NCBI GenBank assembly: GCA_027596075.1
Contig: JADGJC010000017.1
Coordinates: 124,001 to 188,000, forward strand
From: Rhizophlyctis rosea
Taxonomy: Eukaryota > Chytridiomycota > Chytridiomycetes > Rhizophlyctidales > Rhizophlyctidaceae
Length of the DNA: 64,000 bases
Direction of reading: 5' to 3'
A program made the position numbers and the translations under genes. This document shows positions 1-11,242 of the stretch, piece after piece (the stretch's first letter is position 1; every line of letters starts with the position of its first letter). The notes beneath the pieces are model-generated. The model did not search any database. It saw only the letters and a list, made by a program, of their open reading frames with translations, and was not told the origin of the DNA.

Positions 1-221
1 ACACCCTTGTCAATTTCCCAGCGACATGACGCCGGTTTGGCTGGTAATTGGAATGCGATTCTGTATGGCTGGAGTGGGCCGCTCTGGCCCTGTGGCCATG
101 TGGGTCCTGGGGCCATACGGCCATCACGGTGGTAAAAGTGGTAAACAAAGGTTGCAACGGCCATCTATCCCCAACATTCAACATCAATCGCCCAGCGAAC
201 CATACTAGAGAAGCAAGAAAA

Positions 222-1543
222 ATGTCTGTAGACCACGTTCCTTAATGGATAACGCCCCTCTTCTGACCGTTCTTGTTTTCAGGGGAAATTCCGCGTCCCA
301 GCCAGAAGGCTCCACAAAAGGCTATCACGTTCTCAAGGTACGCTCAGCAATGCCCAACGTCGTCCACGAAACTAGGTGTCTAACATCCCACATACAGGTC
401 ATAGAAGACGGACCAGCCGACAGAGCTGGAATAGAACCCTACTTTGACTTTATCGCGTCAATAAACGGGATGTAAGTCTCCAAGGTGCTCCTCGTCCGAC
501 CTCTCCATTCCTTTCCACTGATTGGAACGCTCTCAGTCGACTGGTAGGTTAAACCCCGCTGGGAAAAGCTGAAGCGTCTGTCCGAAAGCATTGCATTGAC
601 GACGCGCCGCCCGCCCATGCAGGATTCGGAGGCAAATCTTTCGGAACAACTGGCTGCGAATGTTGGGCGGGAAGTTCTTATGCATGTATATAGCACGAAA
701 CGGCAGTCTGTGCGGGGTACGTGTTTGCTCAAACAAAATGATCTCATGCCATGGACCAGTCGGCTCATACCCATTCTGTCTAATACTCATTCTGTCTACC
801 TTGACGGCAGTAATCAGTGTCATACCATCAGATAATTGGGCACGACCGGAGGACGGATTTTTAGGTATTGGGAGGAGCTCTTCATGTTGGCATCTCATAA
901 GGCTGACGGCACCTTACCTCAGGATGCAGCGTCCGATTTTGTGATTTCCAGAAAGCGTCTGAAAACGTATGGCATATCCTCGATGTGTAGGTGCCACAAT
1001 CTTATGTCCTATCGCGCATCCAGCAAACGCATTCTCATTCTTTTTCGGGCACTGTAGACAACCAAATTCTCCCGCAGCGCAAGCAGGACTTCGCAGCGAG
1101 TACGACTACGTCATCGGATCTCCGAATGCCTCCTTATTTGATAAGGACGACCTCTACAACCTAGTGGTCAAGCACATAGGCCAGACATTGCCACTATTTG
1201 TTTACAATTCCGAATATGATGCTATTCGGGAGGTGCTAATCTTCCCCAATAACTCGTGGGGTGGTTCAGGATGGTGGGTGCTTCAAGGGTGCCCTTCAAC
1301 CGTCACTTTGAAATACTAATGCATCCTTCATGGTACAGTCTGGGTTGTTCGTTTGGCTACGGTTATCTACATCGTATCGGCAAAAAGCTTGGCTCACAGT
1401 CAATAACAATTGAGGAGCGAGCTCCTTCGGCCATGCCACCCTCAGCATCCGAATTGCGGCAATGGGATCAGGGACGGGATGGGCATCCAGCAGAGACGAC
1501 AGATCGTCAGCCGGCAGCAGTAGATTTAGTAGGCGCAGCTTAG
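222..1543 (+). CDS. GRASP: Golgi reassembly stacking protein (GRASP)
   Basis: Modelled exons: 222-223, 283-337, 398-471, 537-543, 623-716, 811-864, 923-986, 1058-1273, 1339-1543 (771 nt, 256 aa). GRASP proteins tether Golgi cisternae and act in unconventional secretion. Two tandem PDZ-like GRASP repeats are visible: the first runs from GYHVLKV through [17 protein letters not shown], the second from [20 protein letters not shown] to [14 protein letters not shown]. The mature N-terminus reads MGNS, the usual N-myristoylation context. That start is obtained only if the ATG is split by an intron (AT at 222-223, G at 283). One exon is only 7 nt. After the second repeat there is only a short tail, so the long Ser/Pro-rich C-terminal region of animal GRASPs is absent. 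Family assignment is secure; the first exon is inferred from the MGNS match. Confidence 0.9.
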
Positions 1544-1650
1544 CAATACGGTAGTCGATAGTCGTACGGTACTTCTAAATCGTTGTAAATGATGCTTGTA
1601 TGAAGCTATGGGTAATGGGTTCAGGACGTCCGCACTTGATAACTAGCAAG

Positions 1651-2639
1651 TTAGAAGAATCGACCAATATATTCAATTTTTGGACTTTTCGCCTTGAGTG
1701 TTGGCCACTGTACAAAAAATCTGTCGGCAATGGGGAGAAGGATTTTCCCGGACAGTGAGAGGTGTTTGACTCTAGCTATGGATTCCACGAATATGATTGT
1801 TGGGGAGCGGATGCCCAGTACCTGCATGGAAGTTGAAGTGAGCATTACACGATGTTGCAGATATACATCATGTTGTCCTAATGGACGAGACACATAGTAA
1901 AGACAAACGCACTCGTTGGAGGAAGCCAGCCATACAGACTGGGACGCATGTTCCTGGGCCGTTGCAGAGTATCTGTTGCAATGGTGAGCGCATTGGAAAC
2001 GGTGCGAGAATGAATCGCAGGAACATAAACGCGTTGAAAGCTTTTGTGATTCCTTCTGGGTTTCTTACCATATCGGGGGCCGTCTGAAACACTTTCACGA
2101 TTGATACCAATGTCGCCTTGAGAGTTGTAACAAAAGTTGAGTACCAGGGTTGTTTTACTTCCCGACTACGTGGTATTCTGATTATGGAGAACTGAGAATT
2201 TCGGGGAAATGAAACGCTTCATCAGCACAATAGCTTGGAAGTTGAAAGTAACACCCAATAGTTTTCATACTGGTATGTTTATCTGTATTTCAGGTCCAAG
2301 CGTGGAAGGATCACCACCGGCAACACCTACATCTACGCCCTCTCTGCCGTCCTTTGCCCCTTCGAACTCTCGGAGCTTCGTCTCGCCCATCCTGTCGGTG
2401 TTCGCAAGGAAGTATACGCGTGGGGAGAACTCATTTACTGGCAGTGACTCCAGCAGGCGGAACATCTCCATCGTGTGGCCGCCAGAGCCTAGAACGATGA
2501 TTGTTTTGCATGGACGGGTTCGAGGTTTAGTGGGAGGTGGTGAGGGTTTGGACAGGTATGAGAGAACGGTGAGGATGCGAAGAGAGAAGAGCAAGACGAG
2601 CACGAGAGCAGTCGCAAGAAACAGCAGTAGTGACGGCAT
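1651..2639 (-). CDS. ALG14: ALG14, UDP-GlcNAc transferase membrane subunit
   Basis: Exons on the minus strand: 2639-2271, 2191-2069, 1972-1913, 1821-1651 (723 nt, 240 aa). ALG14 anchors ALG13 at the ER membrane; the pair adds the second GlcNAc to the dolichol-linked N-glycan precursor. The N-terminus is one hydrophobic segment (about residues 2-25), followed by the nucleotide-sugar motif LGSGGHTMEM, the family block IPRSREV, ILCNGPGTCVPVC, and a C-terminal block FVESIARV...LSGKILLPIADRFFVQWP ending YIGRF. Each join keeps frame and restores a conserved block. The start at 2639 places the membrane segment at the extreme N-terminus, as in the family; an in-frame extension to 2783 has no family support. 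It is divergent from the UPF0658-like gene. Assignment is firm. Confidence 0.92.
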
Positions 2640-3165
2640 TGTGAGGGTGAAACGGGAGAACAAACGATGAGGACAAACAATGGGTTGAAGACTTGAAGTC
2701 GGACATAGCCCAAGTCCAGATGGCAGGACATGCTGCGCCATTTGCCATTTGCATTCAGCCATTGGGTGTTCAATATGAACCAATTAGTGCAATGCGTTGA
2801 TGTCCCGCATTTCCCATTTCCCACATTCAGCATATGTGGCGCTGTGGCACTTGTTCGGGAGCCCCCGACTGGATCCCGTTGTCGTTCGTGTAACAGACTC
2901 ATTCATTGGAGTACCGGTAAAATCGGACAAAGCTGTTGGCGAGTCCATGAAATGAATGACGGGACGGCTCAGAAGACGGCAGCGTTGGGAAACCTGGAGT
3001 AGCCTACCTAGGCCCGCAACACGCAACTGGTCAAGTCGTCAACCTTATTTTCAACTATCAATTTCGTGTACAGGAACCCCAACCCGTCTCTTCATTGCTT
3101 GCACTTCTCAGCATTAACAACCTCCGTGGTGGCCACCAAGGACAACAGAAATTCTATCACTCATA
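2640..3165. other. Divergent intergenic region, ALG14 / UPF0658-like
   Basis: 526 bp between two divergently transcribed starts. It must hold both promoters. I see no RNA gene, repeat or convincing further coding exon. Confidence 0.6.
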
Positions 3166-5135
3166 ATGGAAGACTCGCACCATTTGGGTCGGTTGCTGAC
3201 CTTCTCCAACCCTCACCAGAAAGGCAAACCCTTGAGAATAGTCGACTCACAAGTACCCAGTCCTGCTGCACCTCCTCACGCGGTCCCGCCTCCTATGAGC
3301 CACATACCCGCCCACCAAACCCCTCAACTCCCGCCCATGCACTTCAACGCCCTCCTGAACTCCCCATACGCCGCTCACCATACCACTCCTGCAACCTCGC
3401 CTTATCTAGCACAACCCTTCGAAACCTCTTCACAATACCCTCATTCCGCACCACCAAACTTTCCGCAAAGTTACCAAATGACCCCCTACCCTCCCAAAGC
3501 CGGCAGTCCCAAAACGTCGCACGAACGCGTAATGGACGACCATCCCGCCAGGAAGCATATGGCCAGAACAGCGTCGACAAACCCTTTGTTGGCAGATGGA
3601 GTGCAACCGCAACCGCCCGCCAAATCATACGCTCCCTCACAGCACAGCAGTTCCCTGGAACCAACGGAACCTAGACATACGCGGTGGTGGCCAACGGTAT
3701 GTCCCTTTAAAAAAAACACTCTCTTGGCTCCACTCATCCGACAAGCCCATTACTGAACGTTTGTTTATTTACATTCCCACAGGGCCGCTGGTCCCAAATC
3801 GCGCTAAGCTTCGTCATCCTAGAACTCATCGTCATCATCGCAGCCGAGGCATTCTTCATCTATCGTGAAGAAATGCTGTTCGCAGCGTTTTTAGAAGACA
3901 ATCCAGACGAAAGCTTGAACGTCCGGGCAGCTTTTGTGTATCAAGGAACTTTTTTGGCCGCCCAATTATTCTTGCTGATCGTGGCTTGGGATGCTGTCAT
4001 GTAAGTCGGGGTCTCTCATCTCAATCTGTTGGTGCACTTTTTCTGGTGATATGCGCAAAATGTTGAAAACGCCCGCCTCACAGTCAAAAGAACATCCTCC
4101 AAATCTTTGCTATGGTCGTGTATTGCGTTGGATGTGCCGGGTACTCGTTGTTGCAATACTCCTCCGTGGAACAGTTGGAGGCAGATGGCTATAATGTACA
4201 GCGAGAAATGAAAATTACTCAGGTACACCATCTTCATAATAGTTGTATGTGATGTCCAAAAGCGTTCTCATCTATTCTGTGGGCTGCCTCATTGCTATGC
4301 TTAGTGGGTTGTGATAGGAATCGAAATCTTCTCTACTGTCCTCCTTTCGGGAATGTCCTACCTCCTCTTCAAAGAATTCGGATGGCAAGTGTACAGGTAA
4401 ATAGTCAAAATCCCCGTAGTGGATGTCCCCAAAAAACGGTCTTAACCAACACCCTTTCCATCCAACCACCCCAGAATCTACGGCGCCTCCGTCGAACTCC
4501 GCAAACACCTCCGGAACTACCACGTCCTCCTCCTCCTCCTCAAATTCACCTCCTTCTTCCTCTCCATCTTCGTCATCATGCTCCTCATCCTCGTCACAAA
4601 CAGGAATCGGACGCTGAATTTTGTTTTGGGAGGCGTGGGCGTACCCTTGGCGCTGGGAACGATCGCGATGGGGCTTTGGGCGTTGAAGAAGGAAAATAAG
4701 AGGTGGACGTATGGTTTCATGGCGGGGTGTGTGGCGGGGTTGCTGTTTGTTGTTTATCGGTTGTTTAGGATGAGGCAGGCGGAGTGAGTATTCGTTCTTT
4801 TTGCTGTCTTTTTTTTGTTTTTGTGGTACCCTGTTCCATGCATGGGCTTCGAATACTTTTATACTTCATACTGACTAAAACAACCCCCCATTCTGTTTTC
4901 CAACAATCATCATAGCTTCGAAGACGACTACAAATACTCCAAAAACTACCTCACATTTTTCGGCGTAATCGTCGTCGTGCACCTCGTGCTATGTATCGTT
5001 TTCGCGGGACTGACGAGTCAGCGGTTCGGAAGAGGGTTGCAGCGGTCGTTGCAGGAGGGGCAAGGGAGGATTTATGAGGAGGATCCGGCGGAGGCTGAGG
5101 CGAGGAAGAGGAAGAATTTGGATTTGGATTTGTAG
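3166..5135 (+). CDS. UPF0658-like multi-pass Golgi membrane protein
   Basis: Exons: 3166-3696, 3783-4000, 4084-4222, 4305-4396, 4475-4783, 4916-5135 (1509 nt, 502 aa). The first about 175 residues are Pro/Ser/His-rich and probably disordered and cytosolic. From GRWSQIALSFVILELIVIIA onward there are about seven hydrophobic segments, with a conserved-looking core FKEFGWQVYRIYGASVELRK followed by NYHVLLLLLKFTSFFLSIF. This FGW-x-IY-K/R-x-x-GA pattern followed by a YxVxxxLLKF helix is what I recall of the fungal UPF0658 Golgi membrane proteins. Function of that family is unknown. The C-terminus is charged (EEDPAEAEARKRKN). Topology and splicing are well supported; the family name is from memory and moderately sure. 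Confidence 0.68.
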
Positions 5136-5615
5136 ATGCAAGGGGGTTTTGTGTATAGTTGGTGGGTTGAGAGGTAGATCTTGTATATAGAGTTTCTTTT
5201 TTGTCTCGGGGGACATATTAGTTTGTATTTAGTTTTCCGTTTAGGTTAGATAGTTTGTTGGGGTGGGGGTGATGCAGCAGGAGGTTGAGAGTGTAATGAT
5301 GGATCACCCTTGTCCTTGTCTTCTCGATAACAATTCATGGCACAAGGAATCAATACTGCTTTGGGACCACACAGTCGATGGATGAAGGCGAATGTCCATA
5401 TGCACGCGGCGTGATGATGTTCCAGTAAGATACATCGGAATGGTACCCAGATCAACCACGATTAGGACAAGAAAACGACACACATAAGTTACATATTAAG
5501 CAGACACTCCGCCAAAAGCGGTGGAGAAAACAACATATCGTACATCAAAAGAAGGATACAGAAACCAAAAGTACAGAACAAAAATTCAGTCCAGTGAAAT
5601 TCAAGAACGGGAACG
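5136..5615. other. Convergent intergenic tail region
   Basis: 480 bp between two convergent gene ends. It should contain both 3' UTRs and polyadenylation sites. No further gene or repeat is seen. Confidence 0.6.
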
Positions 5616-7658
5616 TTAATGCCGCCATCTGTACACGTCACGAAGTTGTTAGACAAACGAACCTACCAACCAACAACAAAAACCACCAAAAGCAAGCATC
5701 AACCAAACAACATACATTTTCAAAATCCGATCCTTCCCACCACTCGCCACACGATCCCCAGCCGGACTCCAATCAACAGAAAACACTTCATCGGCATGTC
5801 CAGGCAACTCGGTCTTTAACTGCTTCGTTTTGAGATCCCACGCTTTCAATGTCGAGTCCTTGCTTCCCGAAAGCACCTGGCGACTATCCGACGACCAGCA
5901 AACCTGGTAGACGGCACCGACGTGGCCTCGAAGTGTTGTGATGAATCTGCAAAAAAGTAAATGGCTTAATCCAGCGGCCAAACAAAAGGAGCGGCATTTC
6001 GCTCAAGATACTCACTTCCCCGAAACCCCATCCCAAAGCTTAACGCTCTTATCAAAACTCGCACTAGCCACAATCCTCCCATCCGGCGAAAAACTCAAAT
6101 GATTCACTAACTGCTGGTGTCCCGTCATCCGCGCAATAGGTTTCTTGCTACTAGACGGTTCCCACAAGAACATGGTGAAATCGTCCGACCCGGACGCCAA
6201 GCGTTCTTTTTGGGTGCCGTTCTTCGTTGTGGCGTTGTACCGTTCTACGGCGGCCGCGTGTGCTTCTTCTTTGGATTTGAAGCGGCGGCCGGTGTGGTCG
6301 TAGGGGCCGGTGCGGAGGATGAAGTCGGTGGAGAGCGCGAGGTGGTTTACCCAGTGGGCGTGGCCTTCGAGGGTTCGGATGAGCTTGCCCTGTTAGTAAA
6401 CTTTTGGATCAGTGCGCTATGTGACTGAATGAACATTCAGTTTCTGCGTACATCTTTGCCGTCCCACACTTTGATAGTCTTATCCCGTGAGCCGCTGTAA
6501 ATCAACCCGTCCCCACCCCACTTCACACACGTCACTGGTGCCGTATGTTGCGACATTGTAAACAGCACTCGACGTAGTGTTGCGTCCCACACGCGTACCG
6601 TGCCGTCCTTTGAAGCGCTTGCAAACCGGTTGCAGTTGATATTTCTGAAAGCTGGATGTCAATTGTCTGCAAAGTGTAATATGAAGCAATGCTCAGCCTT
6701 ACAGATGCATGGGTTCCCACACAATACTCGTAATGACTTGCGAGTGAGCTCTTAGGGCATCTCCTAGTGGTTTTCCGGTTTTGGGGTTCCATAGCCGAAT
6801 CTGATGATTTCCACCGAGGTCAAAATAAACTCAACCACAATACTTCAAAATGCAAAGAGGCACTCACAGTAGAGTCCATACTTCCGGAAGCAAGTATTTG
6901 ACAGTCCGGAGCCCAAGCAACTATCTGAACCCAGTTATTATGTCCTAAATGGGCGTTCGCATGAGAATGAAAACTTCTTTCCGTCCTGAATAAAGTTCAC
7001 ACCCACCCTCCAACGTGAACTGCGGCGTCTCAGTCGTCAAATCCCATATCCGCACAGTGGTATCTCCAGATCCCGTTGCCAGCTGCGTGCCATCCGGACT
7101 AAAACAGACGTTCAAAATCGCCTCGGTATGACCTTTTCAACATTATCATTATGAGATATGTCCTATTGTCCGCGATAGGCCCCAATGTAAACAAACCTGC
7201 CAAGGAGGCTGTACACCGATTTACTGCTCGAACTCGGAAAACAGCCTGGGGCGTGTATGTGATGGTAATGACATCTTCCGTGGATCGCTTGAGACCTTCG
7301 ATAATATCGGTGTGGAGGTTTTGGACAATTTCGGTTTCGTCGACGGTGAATGAGTAAGGGAGTGGGTCTTCCTGATAACGAAGCAACTGTTCAATAACCC
7401 TCTTCCCAGCCGCCAAGGGTAGATATGACAGAACCATACATTTTCCAAAAGGTTATTCAGCAGAAGTGCTAGTTGTTCTGGGTTGACGTCCACGGGAAGG
7501 TTCAGCGCCGGACCACAGAGTTCTCCCTCCGCGCTCTTGAGTTGAGCTACGACTGTTGTTCCGACTGGGGCCACTGGTTTGTCGTCTTCAACTTGCTTCT
7601 TCTTCTTTTTCCGGGTGGAGGGACGTGGGTATGGTGATACTCTAGTGTCGCCTGGCAT
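5616..7658 (-). CDS. RSA4: Notchless/Rsa4, WD-repeat 60S ribosome assembly factor
   Basis: Exons: 7658-7440, 7371-7197, 7132-7007, 6944-6868, 6800-6703, 6644-6452, 6389-6016, 5946-5716, 5628-5616 (1506 nt, 501 aa). Rsa4/NLE1 is the substrate of the AAA-ATPase Rea1/Midasin on pre-60S particles. The N-terminal NLE (MIDO-like) domain is present with LLNNLLENEDPLPYSF and YTPQAVFRVRAVNRC, preceded by a basic KKKKK stretch. Eight WD repeats follow, beginning GHTEAILNVCFSPDG and ending GGKDRILKIWRH. The family-specific insert with the charged helix SKEEAHAAAVERYN lies inside the propeller. The last exon is only 13 nt; it is needed to replace a read-through tail by the conserved IWR ending. Length matches the family. 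Assignment secure. Confidence 0.95.
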
Positions 7659-8251
7659 TATGACTATTGACTCTTGACTTTCAAGAGAGAAATGGAGAGA
7701 AGTCGCTTGTCCACAACGATCACCAATGGAGACATTGACAACAGCCCGAGGTTGTCGCCTTATTTCTTTTTTGCACCGCCACCAAAATTAGATAAGAGGC
7801 GCAGGGTCCATGACTCCATGAGTTGTTTCCTCCTGGAGTCCTGGTGCATCCTGAGAGTACTATTCTTTGCGAGGAAGCGCCGCCGTACAACTGACACTAT
7901 GCTTGCAAAGCACATAATATGTTTTTGATATTCAGCAGGGTAATTTTCTACTGGGCTATCATCGGCATCCGTTGCAACGCTTCGTCATGAAAGGTGTCGA
8001 TGTGTGATGTGACTGCCATACCACCTCCGTCCGATCGAACTCCGATCAGGGTCTTCGGACGGCCCTGACTTTCCCCTCCACTGTCCATAACCTTGAATGG
8101 GGACTGCCTTTAGCATGCATATCCCACTTTCACTTCCACTTTCATTTGCGTACGCATCGACCACAAACAACCATAATACAACAGGAAGGGATCGAAGAGT
8201 CCATCGGCATCCGCGCATTCCACATCCCGCATCGATCTTTGGCAATATTCC
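7659..8251. other. Divergent intergenic region, RSA4 / ODAD3-like
   Basis: 593 bp between divergent starts. It presumably holds both promoters. Short open frames here have no recognisable content. Confidence 0.55.
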
Positions 8252-10520
8252 ATGCGCACCTTCAATCAGTCCGTATTGGCGGACGAAGAGCTCCATGACT
8301 TGAAGCTGCGGTTCGAGCTGCTGGGTACGCTGATCAATCTCCTACATTAACCCATTGCGCCGCTACTTCCGAGGATTGAGAATAACACGCGTTCACAGAG
8401 GGTGATCGCAAAGCCTACTACGAAACGTCACAATGGGCGATCCGGCAGAACAAGGAAGAAGTGGGAATGCTCCGTGCCCAGAATAAAGAGCTTTCAGATT
8501 TGATTGCTCGTCTTAAAAAGGTACAGTTGTCAGATGTCATCCGCGTCAACCAGTCAAGTGACATGCCAACAACTGACCTCCAGGCCGACGACCTCACCAC
8601 CCGCTCACCATCCGCCGGCGGCACCGAGCTAGACCGCTTTGACCAACGTATCTGCGAACTACACAAAAAATATGACGAGTTGTGCGCTGAGGGGAGGACA
8701 AAGCAGGTCAAGCTGCGAGGGTTGGAGGACCAATTGGCGGACCTAAAGAGGGAGAGTGATGTTGTGAAGAGGAATTTGAGAGATAGTGAGGAAGCCAAAG
8801 TCAGTAGGACGCAGCATGCTCCTTTGAAATTTCACTGACATCCTCTTTCCTATAGGAAATCCGCACACTAGAAAACCGCCTAGACAAAGCAACAATAAAG
8901 TACAACGAAGCACAATCCATCCGCAAAACATACGAGCAAATTGTCAAGCGTCTCCAGGACGAGCGGCTAACATTCGACAACCAGCTGGCGCAATTTGAGA
9001 AGACCCTGAAAGCAAAGCGGCAGGATGCGTCGGAGTTGGAGATGATGAGTCGGGATGCGAACCATGCTAAGGAGGTTGCCAAGGTGGAGACTGCATGCCA
9101 ATCAGGTTCAGAGTTTTGATGAAGGGTTTGGTATTGATCACGTATTGGCTCTGTGGTCTTCAGGCAGAGCTTACAAAGTTCGAACAACAAGTGGCCGATG
9201 AACGCAAACAACGGGAGCGTGACCTGCAACTACGGAAAGAGCTTGTAAAGCAGAAGTTGGAGTCGAATGATCAGGTGGACTGGAAGGTATGTCATGATCA
9301 AGGGTTGTTGCAATACGACTTCATTGGCCCTTCACAAATCTATGTGTGTCTCAACAATCTGATGTAACGGTACCTCTAGAAACTCCGCATGGAAGACCAA
9401 CCCCCCGAAGCCCTCACCGCTCAACAACCCCAATTCACACCCGACACCGAACGCCGCGACCTCCTCCTAGCCTCCTACGAAGAAACCATGCGCCTAATCA
9501 AAGAAGCAACCGGCGTCTCCCTCATCACCGAAGTCATCGCTAAATTCCAATCCCAATCCACCACGCACGCGCATCTCACCTCCTTGCGGGAGCAGAATGA
9601 GGCGCGGTTTGAGGAGCTTAAGAGGAAGAAAGTGGAGGTTGAGGAGCGGTTTGAGGAGTTGAGGTTTAGTGGGGAGGCTAGAGGGGGTGTTGGGGAGAGA
9701 ATGGTACGGGAGATGGAGGGGCATTTGGAGGAGGCTAGGAAGAGGATGATGGAGAGTCGGGAGAGGTTTGAGAGGGTTGCACGGGTTGTGTCGGGGGTAA
9801 AGGCGGGTGTCCAGCATTTGGTGGAGAAATTGGAGGGGGTGCAGTTGGTAAGGAGCTTGTCTTATGAAATGCAACTTTCGAAAATGCTTTTTGACTTTGG
9901 TTTGTTCCTGCTTCTCATTCCCAACTCAAGCCCGAAAAACCACCCACACCCAAAATGTCAGACGAGTCTGTCGTTCGACTACTCGATCTGTGTGGGCAAA
10001 AACTCGACTTGCTTGCATCCAGTGTGGAAGGGAAGGAGATGCCCGAGGTAAGACACTTCATGAATGTAGAGCGCTTCCATTCCTTTGATCATCCTCCTCC
10101 TGCCTTGTGCTAATGCTTGCTCCACACTTACATCACAGCAACCCCCCATCACCCCCTCAGCCCCAACCCCCGTCCCCGCCGCACCAACAACCACAGCCGG
10201 CGCACCCGGCACAACCGAACCCAGCGGCATCCTCCAAGTCAGCCAATCCCTCCTCCCAACCTTCAATACCCGCGTCAAACTGCGTCCCGTCGAATTCGAA
10301 GAGGGCGGCGCAGAAGGTAATGACACGCTTCTTCTTCTTTGCATATATTGTTTTTCTCATCCCCCAAATAGATGACGAAGACAATGATGACGAAACCGGT
10401 GACATCCCCGACCGCGACACGATCAAGAAGCATACGGCTCAGATGCTCAATGCGAGGATCAAGGCCAAGCAGCCCAAGAAGGCGAAGAAGAAGAAGGCGA
10501 CGAAGGATGAGGACGAGTAA
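8252..10520 (+). CDS. Outer dynein arm docking coiled-coil protein (CCDC151/ODAD3-like)
   Basis: Exons: 8252-8324, 8399-8520, 8584-8799, 8856-9083, 9164-9286, 9380-9847, 9931-10047, 10139-10316, 10372-10520 (1674 nt, 557 aa). The protein is almost entirely coiled coil (Lys/Glu/Leu/Gln-rich). Its N-terminal block EELHDLKLRFELLEGDRKAY followed by YETSQWAIRQNKEEV is the pattern I know from CCDC151/ODAD3 (Chlamydomonas ODA10), which helps attach outer dynein arms to the axoneme. The C-terminus has an acidic stretch and a Lys-rich tail. Length (557) is close to human ODAD3 (about 595). The intron at 8521-8583 is 63 nt with no in-frame stop, so a retained form would stay in frame. The donor at 9084 (GTGGAG) is weaker than its neighbours. 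Coiled coils attract false matches, so ODAD1/CCDC63-type relatives remain possible. Confidence 0.78.
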
Positions 10521-11242
10521 AAATGGGTTACATTGAGCAGGCGGCGGTTATTGGTTCTGGTTGCTTCACTTCCTGTAATTTGTGAAATGATATTCATGGA
10601 GAGAGTACAGCGATCGTCCCAATCTGACTCCGAGGATGAGAAAGCGAGAAGGGATTCCTGGGATCGCTCGACAATTACCGATTCCGAGAGACCCTGCCGT
10701 CTTTTTTTTCTTTTTACCGAAGTCGTCACCGCAATATTTGGACACGAGATAGCTTGCTTTCAGCATCAACAAAACCTCCGGCACTCATGCATGGATGCTA
10801 CAACCTCTACAATTTATTGCATTGCAAAAGCAAAAAACCTCGGAAACAGAAAAAAAAGGGAAAAAGAATGCTACACAAAAAAGGGGGGACGCAAGACGCA
10901 TCCCATCCTATCGCTACGAAAAAACACAAAGCAACTTCCTACGCAAAACTACAGTGAAACAACAAAAAAAACACAAATGGACAAAATGCTGAAGAATCTA
11001 CTGCTGGTATCCTACCCCTACTGTAAAAAAAAACAATGGGACGTTTTGCCAAGATCGATGACCTGATGGCCCTATAAGCCAGCACTACAACACACTCCTA
11101 TGCTGACCCAAAACTGCGATCTTGCAAAATGTCCCCCCTCCCAATGGTATATGAATGGACTTCCCTCTCCCTCCCCTCCTACCGACCGCCCCTTCTCCTA
11201 CCGACCGCCCCTTCCAAAACCCGCGCCCGGATCCCATCCCCC
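10521..11242. other. Convergent intergenic region with A-runs
   Basis: 722 bp between convergent ends. The plus strand has several A-runs of 6-9 between about 10,840 and 11,030. I see no gene; this is compatible with 3' UTRs. Confidence 0.55.

Noticed and set aside
4292..4699. Pro-rich 135-codon frame overlapping UPF0658-like exons
   Set aside because: It is a shifted frame across two introns; the spliced frame gives membrane helices that match the family pattern.
10840..11030. Series of A-runs, considered as a retroposon tail
   Set aside because: No reverse transcriptase, target-site duplication or second copy is visible; it lies where two 3' ends meet.
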